From: JBHJGM01 sp050331815
GTDB taxonomy: Bacteria; Verrucomicrobiota; Verrucomicrobiia; Opitutales; JBHJGM01
NCBI GenBank assembly: GCA_050331815.1
Contig: JBHJGM010000010.1
Coordinates: 25,135-89,134, forward strand
Length of the DNA stretch: 64,000 nucleotides
Direction of reading: 5' to 3'
The notes under the pieces are model-generated. The model saw nothing but the letters and a program-made list of their open reading frames with translations, was not told where the DNA came from and did not search any database. The translations under genes were made by a program, and so were the position numbers. Below, one piece after another: positions 55,654 through 63,789 of the stretch; within the stretch, counting starts at the first letter, position 1, and every line of letters starts with the position of its first letter.

Positions 55654-57165
55654 TTAGTCCGCAGTCTGGGCAGTAGTCTGACTGAGCGTACTTTTGGCCC
55701 GTAGAAAGTAGCTTTCGTGGTCTTTTGTAAGCAGCCGAAGGCGCAAACGAGGTTCTAAGAGGAAATCAGCGTCCGACCACTGCAAGACCTCGTGAACGGC
55801 CAGTACCTTTGGACTGGAAAGCTGAGGCCCAGCGGTGTTCGACCAGGACATCAGCTCGGTCCATTCATTTTCTGGACGATTGGGTGCGGTTGAACCGATG
55901 ACCTCGAGTAAGCCATTTTCCGTGTGTTCGGAATTCAGGCTGACGCTGAAGCATAACTCTTCTCCCGGCCAGGTTTGGTAAGCGATGAAGTCAAGTCCAG
56001 CGTAGGCAGCGGCGTAATCCGCAGTCATGGCGTAAAAGTCCGCATGCAAATGCGTGCCGTCGCCGCCAAGCCCGTGTTCAACCAGCCACTGAAAGTCCGG
56101 CGCCAAATCAAATTGAGAGATAAATAACCAATCGTTCTGCGCGCAGAAGCTTGACGCGAAAGCATTTTGGCCGAGGACACCTTCATGACTCCGGGCAAAG
56201 TTTTTTGGTCCCTCACCAAAACAGATTACCACTGGCTTCGATGACAACCGGGTACTTGCAAGGGCTTCCCTTAGCAGTGGGAGGAAATGCGCGTAATCCT
56301 CTCCGCGGTCATCGGTTTGCAATGTTATCAAATCAGGCTCGACAGTTTCAACAAGCGCGGCGAGGTTTGGCACGCAATCCGGATTCACATCCAGGAAACG
56401 ATTCGAGCCAGCGGCCAGCGCATATAGTGTGAGTCCAGGGTATTCGTTGTAGATTGGTAAAATATCGATCTCACCTCCGGATAAGTGTTCGACTTTCACC
56501 GCTCGGACCGTGCCAGCCGGATACACTAAATCGATATGATCCGCAGAAATGCTTTCATCAGTAGTCTCGATAATCATGCGTCCATTGCTCAGGGGATGCG
56601 ACGATTGGATTTCATCCGCGCGTGGAGTTCTCCAAGACACGTGATTGTAGTCATTGCCGTTGATGACCGCCTGGGCTGCCGAGGCGGTATCTGAAATGAA
56701 CATCTCAAACGTGCCACCGCCAGGCTGGCGAATGTAGGGCAACACCGTTCGCTCGCTGCTCCCGTTGAGTGGCCCGATGACAAGCCGTTCGGAGTTCTCA
56801 AGCCGCGTGTACTGGCCAATTGGATTGTAGGAATATCCGGGCCCTGTCTTGTCTTTGCTCCGGTGCGCACCCTCGGTGGTTATGCGCACAAACGCACCGT
56901 TTGTGATGACTGGGTAGGGTCTAGTTGGAAACCATATGCTACACTCATTCTCCAAAAAAGGCTCGGCAACCCGGGTTGCCAATGAATCACCAAACGCAAC
57001 GACCACCAGCCGATCCTTGGCACCTTGACGTATATCACCCAGCAGTGAGCGAAGGTGTTGAGCGGCGCGGACTTGCTCAATCTGCACATTCAGTGTGCCG
57101 TTGGCTTCGAGCGGTCGCATCGAAGTAGATGGGCTGAGACAAAAAGCCATTAATAAAAAACGCAC
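55654..57165 (-). CDS. SGNH/GDSL-family hydrolase
   Basis: About 503 residues from a GTG at 57165 (an ATG at 57150 is the alternative); the open frame continues upstream to 57408 but that part is low-quality. A short hydrophobic start suggests export. Block I is VVAFGDSLATR with the nucleophilic Ser; the last block is GDGTHLHADFYAM with Asp and His. Between them are beta-rich inserts of about 230 residues. It would be a secreted esterase, perhaps deacetylating or desulfating polysaccharide. The gene is convergent to a PEP-CTERM gene, near the LacI-type regulator. Confidence 0.7.
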   Translation of the reverse strand: MRFLLMAFCLSPSTSMRPLEANGTLNVQIEQVRAAQHLRSLLGDIRQGAKDRLVVVAFGDSLATRVAEPFLENECSIWFPTRPYPVITNGAFVRITTEGAHRSKDKTGPGYSYNPIGQYTRLENSERLVIGPLNGSSERTVLPYIRQPGGGTFEMFISDTASAAQAVINGNDYNHVSWRTPRADEIQSSHPLSNGRMIIETTDESISADHIDLVYPAGTVRAVKVEHLSGGEIDILPIYNEYPGLTLYALAAGSNRFLDVNPDCVPNLAALVETVEPDLITLQTDDRGEDYAHFLPLLREALASTRLSSKPVVICFGEGPKNFARSHEGVLGQNAFASSFCAQNDWLFISQFDLAPDFQWLVEHGLGGDGTHLHADFYAMTADYAAAYAGLDFIAYQTWPGEELCFSVSLNSEHTENGLLEVIGSTAPNRPENEWTELMSWSNTAGPQLSSPKVLAVHEVLQWSDADFLLEPRLRLRLLTKDHESYFLRAKSTLSQTTAQTAD

Positions 57166-57581
57166 ACAGGCCCGACCAACGCAGGTCGAGGCATATTTTA
57201 ATTTGAAAGCAACCGTTGGCCGTGTCACACATTCGACATTGCTGGAAACCGCTTGCTCATGCGATTCGAAAGTCGTTCCGATGCGGCTTTTTACCGTATG
57301 CATCGACGCTGCGGCACGAGACCGCACGGCGTTCTTGCCTCTGGTCACAGCCGCAGACTCCGCACGTCTTCGCCAAAACCCTATCCACCGCAGACCAAAC
57401 GGGAACAACCACCCGGAAGCTCATACCCGTAGTGGCATAAAGCGTGGGGTTCAGGCAGTCGCTTGGGCCTGACGAAGTCGGCCTCAGACAGGAAGCCTCT
57501 GCACAGTGAAACGGGGCGTCCTGCGCCACGAAAAAAGTATCCAGCAGTTGAGCAGGCGGCGTGGGGAGCTGCGTTGGACTT
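57166..57581. other. Gene-poor gap with a LacI-like 3' remnant
   Basis: About 416 nt between the SGNH start and the HAD gene stop. On the plus strand at about 57278-57325 it resembles the 3' end of the LacI-type gene at 54413-54462: the two share CGGCTTTT-ACCGTA-GC-TC-AC and GGCACGAG-CC with scattered differences and an indel; translated, RLFTVCID here aligns with RLFTVRVN there. This looks like the decayed tail of a second regulator gene of the same family, divergent from the SGNH gene. No other feature is visible. Confidence 0.4.
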
Positions 57582-59684
57582 TCAGGGTTTGAACCTCAGG
57601 TAGGCGACCAGTGCTTTGCGCGCCAGAGGATGGTGTCGACCGTGGTCTTGCAGCATTCGTCTAAAGAAAGACAACCAGCGAAACGGCGCCATCGACAGCG
57701 CCACCGAGCCAGCCGCCCAAGTGCAGATATGCGGCTGCGGGCGCCGGCGCACTTTCTTGAACGCTCTCTTGAGCACAAGACCCGGCCCAAGTCTCACCAC
57801 CATTGGGAGTTTGCTGACCTCGTCCTTGTGCACGGCGATGCAAGCGCGCACTTCATCGCGGGTCGGGTTACGCAGAAAAGTCACTAGATTATCCAGGGCC
57901 GCAGCCTTGGAGGCATCCCGGCCGGCCTCGTCCAGCGCCCACTGCCCATACTCACGCGCATAGGTAAGTAGCGTTTCGTTAAACTGCTCTCGCAGGCACT
58001 CGGCCTCCTCCGTCGCCGAATAGGCCTTCAAGACCGGGTCGAAAAGGTTGGCCTCGTTCTTATAGCCAAGCACCGTACCATGATTGGCGAAGAAAAAGAA
58101 ATCCTCGATAATGCCCTGAGCCTTGAAGAGGTAGCGCGTGTTCCGCGGGGTCAGGTCCTTGTCATACTGCTGAAGGTAGCGCGCACGGTACCCCCCGGCC
58201 TCGACACGGTTTTTACGTTTGTCCAAGGCCCCCAAATGGTAGCCGAGGATGGGTTTTTCAAAACCGCCGAAGTGCACAATGCTCTGGAACTTGCGCTGCA
58301 TGTTCAGCATCCAGCCCACATCAACAACAGCCCAGTCGCCCGGTTCGAAGATACGCTCACGCCTCAAGTACCCAAGGACGTTCACCCGACGGGCGCGGGC
58401 GTTTGCGATGATGCGCTCGCTTAAGACTGGCAGGTCGCAGGCATCCAGCAGCCGTTCCTTGCTCCCCGGGCAGACGACCTCATCCAGACCCGGCGCTTCG
58501 TAGCCATGCTCAAGCAAGAGCGCGCGACCTTCCTCAGGATTGTCGAAGCCCAGCTTGTCCAGCACACTGCCCAAGGTCAGCTTCGGCGATTCGATGAAAT
58601 AGGCGAGGGCTTTCCGCGAGTGGCTGTCGTAGGCGGGGAGTTTGAGGGCGTTGCGCGAGACATGAAGGTAGCGCAGTTCCAGGCCGCTTTTCTCGCCTTC
58701 CATCTCCTGCGCCATGCGGAAGAGAATCTGGCCATCTCTGGAGAGGAAATACAGTCGGTCCAGGCCCCGCGAACGCGCGTCGTGCAAGACCCAGGCAATG
58801 AAATCAGCCAGGAGCGGCCCGGCGACGCAGGCAGCAAGACTCAGCAGCGAGCCGCTTGACGGATAGAGGGACTCGTCACCTCCGAGACGGACAGCGCGAC
58901 TGATTCCTGCAAAGAGCGAGCGCGTTTCCGGCTCTCCCGGCATCCAGTCGATCCGTCTGCGTTCGTAGCGGTTGAAGTCTCCCCCAGCAAAGTGGGTTGC
59001 CTTCACGCCCATGCGTTTTGCGCTGTGAAAATCTGACTCAAAATTGTCCCCGAAGTGATGCAACTGAGCGGGCACAATCCCTTCGGCTTCACATACGTGA
59101 GCGTAGAGCCGCCCGGTCGCCTTGAGCAGCCCCGCCTCGCTTGAGACGTACAGGCCATCTCCATCATGAAAGAAACCATGGTCTTCAAGCGCAGACTGAA
59201 TCAGCTCGGCAGGGAGGTACATGTCGGAGATGAAGATCACCCGTTTGCCTGCCTGACGCAGACCGTTTATCTGCCGCAGGGTGGAGTGAATGGGCCGGAG
59301 TGAACGCCGCTCGAGGGCAAGTTCGGCCTGCATCATCTGCGCGGCGTTGACTCCCCATTCTGGGAGCCGAACCATGTCTTTGTAGATCGTTGCCAGATCG
59401 ATGTCTTCCCGCCCAACCTGGCGGTCGCGCACCTTGCCCTCCATCCGGATACGGTAACGAGCGAGTTCGGAGACATCCTCCTTGAACGGAAGGTGATCAG
59501 CCTTGGAAAGCACCTCGCGTGCGAGTGCGAAGAAAAGCGCCGACGGCTGAGCAAAAACGCGAGTCAGGCACGTATCGAAGACATCGAAGGAGTGAACTTG
59601 CCCCACGGCTGCGCGTTTGCTCGCAGGCGAAACCGATGAGGGGGACTCTAACTCTTTCGGTGCATCAACTGTCGGTTTCGACAT
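57582..59684 (-). CDS. Large HAD-domain protein, polysaccharide-locus type
   Basis: A 700-residue protein. An HAD-superfamily domain occupies about 30-265: motif I FDVFDTCLTR (Asp34, Asp37), motif II VIFISDMYLP, and motif IV HHFGDNFESDF. The remaining 430 residues have no clear family, with LDRLYFLSRDGQILF and GDWAVVDVGWMLNMQRKF stretches that recur in HAD-like proteins of O-antigen and capsule loci. A basic C-terminal region follows. It probably acts on a phosphorylated sugar or nucleotide sugar, or modifies a surface glycan. It is isolated here from the EPS cluster. Confidence 0.7.
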   Translation of the reverse strand: MSKPTVDAPKELESPSSVSPASKRAAVGQVHSFDVFDTCLTRVFAQPSALFFALAREVLSKADHLPFKEDVSELARYRIRMEGKVRDRQVGREDIDLATIYKDMVRLPEWGVNAAQMMQAELALERRSLRPIHSTLRQINGLRQAGKRVIFISDMYLPAELIQSALEDHGFFHDGDGLYVSSEAGLLKATGRLYAHVCEAEGIVPAQLHHFGDNFESDFHSAKRMGVKATHFAGGDFNRYERRRIDWMPGEPETRSLFAGISRAVRLGGDESLYPSSGSLLSLAACVAGPLLADFIAWVLHDARSRGLDRLYFLSRDGQILFRMAQEMEGEKSGLELRYLHVSRNALKLPAYDSHSRKALAYFIESPKLTLGSVLDKLGFDNPEEGRALLLEHGYEAPGLDEVVCPGSKERLLDACDLPVLSERIIANARARRVNVLGYLRRERIFEPGDWAVVDVGWMLNMQRKFQSIVHFGGFEKPILGYHLGALDKRKNRVEAGGYRARYLQQYDKDLTPRNTRYLFKAQGIIEDFFFFANHGTVLGYKNEANLFDPVLKAYSATEEAECLREQFNETLLTYAREYGQWALDEAGRDASKAAALDNLVTFLRNPTRDEVRACIAVHKDEVSKLPMVVRLGPGLVLKRAFKKVRRRPQPHICTWAAGSVALSMAPFRWLSFFRRMLQDHGRHHPLARKALVAYLRFKP

Positions 59685-60059
59685 AGGATTTCCTGAAAGC
59701 TAAACAGAAAAAAAGTGGGCTCGTTAAATCCGCTTGGCCTTCACAAGGCAAGACGTCGCAGCTTCTCTGTCGAGACCAACCACGGTAAAGAGCCCCGGTC
59801 GGACCGAAAAGATATTGTGGTCTATCCTGGGTGGTCGAGAGCTTTCTCTTGAGCCACTGGTCCCCTCACACGCAATGGCTCAGTTTGCAAGGGCCCAAGC
59901 AACTCCACCAGCAATGGACCTGTTCTTACGGGGTCCTGGCCCTCGGGTTATACAAAGGTGTTTTGTTTTCCAAAGCGATTGGTAGTGATTATACACAAAT
60001 CGCTCTTCACATTAGACTTATGGTATGGCGGAGAGAATGAGGGTCGGATACGAACCCGG
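59685..60059. other. Low-complexity gap before the mobile-type region
   Basis: About 375 nt upstream of the HAD gene start and the HTH remnant. Base composition falls toward AT over this stretch. A frame of 83 codons on the plus strand has no family features. I see no promoter I can defend and no repeat. Confidence 0.4.
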
Positions 60060-60479
60060 ATGAATCAATTCCTAGTTGTTGGAACAGTCCTAAACAATTG
60101 GGAGTATGGCAATATGGTAGTCCATCCTTTCAGATTAGGCGAGGCTGTAATCAGGCAATCCAAGAAGCAGCACAGTTTCCGTATTTTGAAGGGAAAGCAC
60201 CTTTTGGAAACAGCATTGGATTGGAAGGCGAAAACTGAACTAAACCCCAGCGTACAAACAGCTTACATATCTGAGCATGCAAGAGTTTCAGATGGCCGAG
60301 TCCGGCAAATACTGCGGTTGGCGAAACTTCACGAAAACATACAAGCGGAAATACTTTCGCTGCCCCCAGAGAAAGCGAAAAAGCGCTTCCCGGAGAAACT
60401 CCTCCGTCAGTGGACTCCACTTTCGCCTGATAAGCAATTGGCTCAATTGGCTGAGATATGGTCCAACACTGAGCAATAG
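60060..60479 (+). CDS. HTH protein resembling a serine-recombinase C-terminal part
   Basis: A 139-residue AT-rich gene fragment or small gene. ISEHARVSDGRVRQILRLAK is a helix-turn-helix like the one near the C-terminus of large serine recombinases, and the following RLAKLHENIQAEILSLPPEK matches the same region (the helix that reads LxxLAPDIVEAIL in relatives). No resolvase catalytic domain is present, so it is either a stand-alone helper protein of the kind seen next to such recombinases or a remnant. Another ATG at 60114 is possible. Confidence 0.55.
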   Translation: MNQFLVVGTVLNNWEYGNMVVHPFRLGEAVIRQSKKQHSFRILKGKHLLETALDWKAKTELNPSVQTAYISEHARVSDGRVRQILRLAKLHENIQAEILSLPPEKAKKRFPEKLLRQWTPLSPDKQLAQLAEIWSNTEQ

Positions 60480-60490
60480 ACGCCCATATA

Positions 60491-60643
60491 TCAAGCCATG
60501 AAAGCTGCAAGAAATGGTTCAAATAGGTCACTCGGCTCGTTGCTCTGTTCGACTCCACCGGCTTGCTCAATAATGCAGCGGCACCGGTCCTCGCTATCAT
60601 ACTCGAATTCGGTTTCAGTATTCCCTCCGATGGTGTGGATCAT
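60491..60643 (-). pseudogene. RHS/YD core fragment, third copy
   Basis: Fifty codons read in frame on the minus strand and closely match the RHS core of the gene at 62093-63736: GNTETEFEYDSEDRCR aligns with SNETEFEYDAEDRRR, and IIEQAGGVEQSNE with IIERVGGVEQSNE. After that the similarity stops and the frame ends about 17 codons on. It begins 13 nt after the stop of the 65-residue membrane protein. It is too short to be functional and is best read as a leftover of RHS recombination. Confidence 0.85.
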
Positions 60644-60656
60644 GCGTTAGTGAAAA

Positions 60657-60854
60657 TCATTTCTCTTTTGTGCCAATCAGGATATACATAGGCCACAGCA
60701 AAAAGAAAAGCCCCACCAACATGCTTATGGCAGAAGCAAGCGAGGGTTCTCTGATATTTAGTAGGCGATCCTGATAAAAGAGAACCCCGCCCGAAACTAG
60801 GAAAAACTGTAGTAGGCCTAAGAATGACAGGGCTAGCATCTTAAAAATTTTCAT
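60657..60854 (-). CDS. Small two-helix membrane protein (candidate immunity)
   Basis: A 65-residue hydrophobic protein with two membrane helices (about 5-27 and 39-60) joined by a short polar loop (YQDRLLNIREPS). The start ATG at 60854 lies 3 nt after the stop of the 158-residue membrane protein, so they are probably coupled. I do not recognise a family. Its position between an orphan RHS tail and an RHS scrap suggests an immunity or accessory role in a membrane-directed toxin system; this is inference. Confidence 0.7.
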   Translation of the reverse strand: MKIFKMLALSFLGLLQFFLVSGGVLFYQDRLLNIREPSLASAISMLVGLFFLLWPMYILIGTKEK

Positions 60855-60857
60855 CGA

Positions 60858-61334
60858 CTACATTTTGGGCGAAGGCGACCCGCATTTGCACTCTAATTCC
60901 TTGATGAATTCTTGCGAACTGTGATCGTTACTAACCTGAATTGAGCGTGTGATTTGACCCTTATTTCTTACCGTAATGCGGATCTCTTGAATTGTTTTAT
61001 CGGCCACATCAACTTTCCAACTCACAATCGAGGGCAAAGGCATAAAGAAACCACCCGACATCTTTATTACATGATCTGTTAAAGTCCAGCTAAGCTTTTG
61101 CCCTTCGGTCTTAGTAGCTATAAAAAGTAATAAAACCGGAAGTAGCGGCACGCAAGAGATGGTAATGAATGCCGAAAGGTCTAATAGTTTCATGAGATAT
61201 CCTGTCAGCGCAGCCAGGAAAGTAACTAATATTGCAATTGGTAGGATTCTACGAACCATCCTCTTTAACTCAGCTTTTGCTTGGAGTTCTCTTTCAAGAA
61301 GCCCTCTCTCCGCTTCAATTATTTTAATTTTCAT
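60858..61334 (-). CDS. Membrane protein with PH-like tail (candidate immunity)
   Basis: A 158-residue protein from the ATG at 61334. A charged N-terminal helix (about 1-27), two membrane helices (about 29-50 and 54-74) and a soluble beta-rich half (LSWTLTDHVIKMSGG to RSIQVSNDHSSQEF) give the YcxB/bacterial-PH-like layout. A TTG at 61352 could start it six residues earlier. It begins 14 nt after the stop of the orphan RHS tail, the same spacing seen for the 82-residue protein after the main RHS gene. A role as cognate immunity protein is inferred from this position. Confidence 0.72.
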   Translation of the reverse strand: MKIKIIEAERGLLERELQAKAELKRMVRRILPIAILVTFLAALTGYLMKLLDLSAFITISCVPLLPVLLLFIATKTEGQKLSWTLTDHVIKMSGGFFMPLPSIVSWKVDVADKTIQEIRITVRNKGQITRSIQVSNDHSSQEFIKELECKCGSPSPKM

Positions 61335-61348
61335 GAATGTGGTATGGC

Positions 61349-61846
61349 TCAATTCCCAAAAGCATCTGCTGCTGCCATGCCATTGGATGTCCAGATTCCA
61401 GCATTAAAGCCAACCAGGCTTTCTGTGCCAATCGGGAGGTTAGAGTTGGAAGGGTTGAAAAGGCCACTCTGGCCGATGAAGCCACCCGAGAGACCTCCGC
61501 CAATCGCACCTCCAAGTGTCGATCTGTCAATATCTGAAAGGCTGGCTTCTTCACTGGGGTCTATTGCGTCAAAAGTTTCTCCAACTAGACCTCCTGCCAA
61601 TCCTCCAGCAGATACTCGATCACTGCCTGCTGTTTGCGATTCATCCACCCGGCGATGGCGGCTAGAAATATCTGGACTTGCGGACTCAAGATAGTGACTA
61701 TCGAATTTGCGAAACCGGCCGTCAAGCCGCATTGGGACTGCGAATCGTGAAACTTCACCCCACAGGGTCAGGCGATTCTGTGCGTCCCAACGGAACTCAC
61801 GCAGACTGTTCCAAAGGTAAATTCCTTTCCTACAAAGAATGATCAT
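61349..61846 (-). pseudogene. Orphan RHS tail module (second copy)
   Basis: A 165-codon frame. Residues 15-27 (LREFRWDAQNRLT) are identical to the RHS core of the main gene; then about 45 residues with no match, then GGLAGGLVGETFDAID, identical in pattern to the main tail, a glycine-zipper (LGGAIGGGLSGGFIG) and a divergent C-terminal end (TESLVGFNAGIW versus TDALIGVNSTIY in the main gene). Most YD repeats and the DPxG junction are missing. It is either a reservoir tail for recombination or an internally deleted RHS gene. Its first 17 nt overlap the 82-residue gene. Confidence 0.8.
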
Positions 61847-62078
61847 TTTTTGAGTGCTTCTTAGGCAACTGAACCTTCAGCTTGGGATGAACGACGGCAA
61901 ACATCGAAAAGTAAGCCAATAAACCCGATACAACTTTAACGTATCCAGCAGCATCACCACTAGGTGAAATTCCTATTGCATCTGCACCAATCAAAATAAT
62001 GCGCTCTGTGCCGAAAAATACGGAAATCCCGATCCATCCTAGGAACAAAAGGAGCCCAAATAATTTAACAGGTTTCAT
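61830..62078 (-). CDS. Small two-helix membrane protein (candidate immunity)
   Basis: An 82-residue protein with two membrane helices (about 4-22 and 44-62) and a basic cytoplasmic tail (KLKVQLPKKHSK). It begins 14 nt after the RHS gene stop, preceded by AGGAAG 8 nt before the ATG, a good Shine-Dalgarno sequence. No family is recognised. A small membrane protein directly downstream of an RHS tail is the usual place of an immunity protein, and a membrane location fits a membrane-inserting glycine-zipper tail. Confidence 0.72.
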   Translation of the reverse strand: MKPVKLFGLLLFLGWIGISVFFGTERIILIGADAIGISPSGDAAGYVKVVSGLLAYFSMFAVVHPKLKVQLPKKHSKNDHSL

Positions 62079-62083
62079 CTGCG

Positions 62084-62090
62084 CTTCCTT
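62084..62090 (-). promoter_or_regulatory. Ribosome-binding site of the 82-residue gene
   Basis: Minus-strand AAGGAAG ends 5-6 nt before the ATG at 62078 and within the 14-nt RHS gap, supporting independent translation of the candidate immunity gene. Confidence 0.7.
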
Positions 62091-62092
62091 AA

Positions 62093-63736
62093 TTAAAAGA
62101 GTTGAGGGAAGACGTGTCCTCCATAGATGGTGGAATTTACGCCAATAAGTGCGTCGGTTGCAGGATCAACAACATCTCCAAAAGCGCCAGAAAAGGCACC
62201 TGTGCCGACCCCTGTGGCACCTCCTATCACCGTAGACTTTAGGATCTCTGAGCCTTCGAATTCGGTAGAGCAATCACCATCAATAGCGTCAAACGTCTCC
62301 CCAACCAAGCCGCCTACTGCACCGCCAGCAGCTCCAGCTAGACCCCCGGCAACCGCAGCTCCAGCTCCCAGCCCCAACGCCGGATTGAAAGTTGCCCCTG
62401 TGACAAAACCACCTGCGGCACCCGAAAGTCCGCCCCTTAAAGCACCCCTCCAGCCGTCTTGAAGCCCGCCTACAAGAGCTCCTACTCCTCCACCAATTGC
62501 TGCACCAATGCCGCCGGAAACAAGGTTTAGAAAACGTCCGTCCGGGTCTACCGCATAGATAGGATTGTTGTTAACGTAAGTATACAGATTTGGGCCATCA
62601 ATGAAGAGCGCGGGGTCACGACTTAGCCATCGCCCAAGTTCCGAATCGTAAGCCCGATATTGAGCAAGGTGTAGGTCGCTTGCAATGTGGTAAAAATGTC
62701 CCGTGTAGAGAAAATCGCTCTCTACTCCGGTTCCGGCAGTGCGGGTGACATTGCCCCACAAATCATAATCATAGCGCGATTCGATGGTAGTGCCGTTGCT
62801 GGCTAGGACTTCGCGTATTGATCCAAGGTGGTCGCGGGTATAGAAGTAATCACTTACGCCTTCGCTGAAACCGAACCAGTAGTAGTTTCGAAGCACGGTG
62901 TCGGAGGTACTGTTGCGCTTTTGGACGATCTCACCTTCAATCCAGATGTAAGTCTCGTTGCTTTGTTCAACTCCTCCGACACGTTCAATGATCCTGCGTC
63001 GACGGTCTTCTGCATCGTATTCGAACTCCGTCTCATTACTGCCTTCGATGATGTGCGTCAGGCGATTTTGGGCGTCCCATCGGAATTCCCTCAGCACGCT
63101 TCCGACTGAGTCCCGCTCGAAGCGCAGATTTCCGTTTAAATCATATTCATAGGTTTTGGCAACGGCAGGAAGCGTCAACTCGTAGTTCTTGACGGTGGAC
63201 TGGTTGCCGGAGGCGTCTTCGGCCCGCACGTCAATCGTGTTGAGTCCTTGGGCGACTTCGACTTCGCGGCGAAAAAGGAAATTGCCCGCGCCGGGGTTGC
63301 TGAGCACGGCGGCGCGTTTATAGCCTTCGCTGTTCACATCCACCTCGACGATAGCGGGTTCGTCAACTGTGCCCTCGACTAGCGTTGTCCCGGCTCCGCC
63401 TTCACGTTCTATTTGATTGAGGTCATTGTAATGCGAGTAAGTGGAGTTGTTGCCGAGGGACTGGCGCAGGCGATTTCCGACGGAATCGTATTGCCAGGAG
63501 CGTTCTTCAATCAGGCCGCCAGTGTTGTCGCGGAGCGTGGCATCACGCAGTTCGTTGTCGCGGGTGTAGCCGAAGGTGTAGGTCTGAAGGTCGGCGGAGG
63601 TGGCTCCGAGTTGTTGCTGCCACTCCTGAATGCGTCCCGCAGGGTCGTATTCGTAGGTAAATTTGCTCAGGGTTGCGCCGCCGTTGGCCGTGGCTGCCCA
63701 AGCGGAACCGTCTTCGGAAGGTTTTATGTTTTTCAT
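62093..63736 (-). CDS. RHS/YD-repeat protein, 5'-truncated, glycine-zipper tail
   Basis: A 547-residue remnant of an RHS-type polymorphic toxin. YD repeats run from residue about 28 (YEYDPAGRI, YDSVGNRLRQ, YEYDLNGNLRFERDS, YDYDLWGNVTR), interrupted at about 95-175 by a bacterial Ig-like insert. The RHS core end QYRAYDSELGRWLSRDPALF with NLYTYVNNNPIYAVDPDG lies near 360-401. The last 146 residues are a glycine-zipper tail (GGIGAAIGGGVGALVGGL and repeats) with a polar end TDALIGVNSTIYGG. Full RHS proteins exceed 1000 residues and carry a signal or delivery domain, so the 5' part is missing. In-frame stop TAG lies upstream of the ATG. Confidence 0.85.
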   Translation of the reverse strand: MKNIKPSEDGSAWAATANGGATLSKFTYEYDPAGRIQEWQQQLGATSADLQTYTFGYTRDNELRDATLRDNTGGLIEERSWQYDSVGNRLRQSLGNNSTYSHYNDLNQIEREGGAGTTLVEGTVDEPAIVEVDVNSEGYKRAAVLSNPGAGNFLFRREVEVAQGLNTIDVRAEDASGNQSTVKNYELTLPAVAKTYEYDLNGNLRFERDSVGSVLREFRWDAQNRLTHIIEGSNETEFEYDAEDRRRRIIERVGGVEQSNETYIWIEGEIVQKRNSTSDTVLRNYYWFGFSEGVSDYFYTRDHLGSIREVLASNGTTIESRYDYDLWGNVTRTAGTGVESDFLYTGHFYHIASDLHLAQYRAYDSELGRWLSRDPALFIDGPNLYTYVNNNPIYAVDPDGRFLNLVSGGIGAAIGGGVGALVGGLQDGWRGALRGGLSGAAGGFVTGATFNPALGLGAGAAVAGGLAGAAGGAVGGLVGETFDAIDGDCSTEFEGSEILKSTVIGGATGVGTGAFSGAFGDVVDPATDALIGVNSTIYGGHVFPQLF

Positions 63737-63789
63737 GCTGAGAAAACATCGGCGGGAATGAGGGTATTTCTGCTAATCAACCGGTCGCC

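Noticed and set aside
59734..59985. 83-codon frame before the HTH remnant
   Set aside because: No family features and no start signal; composition like random frame.
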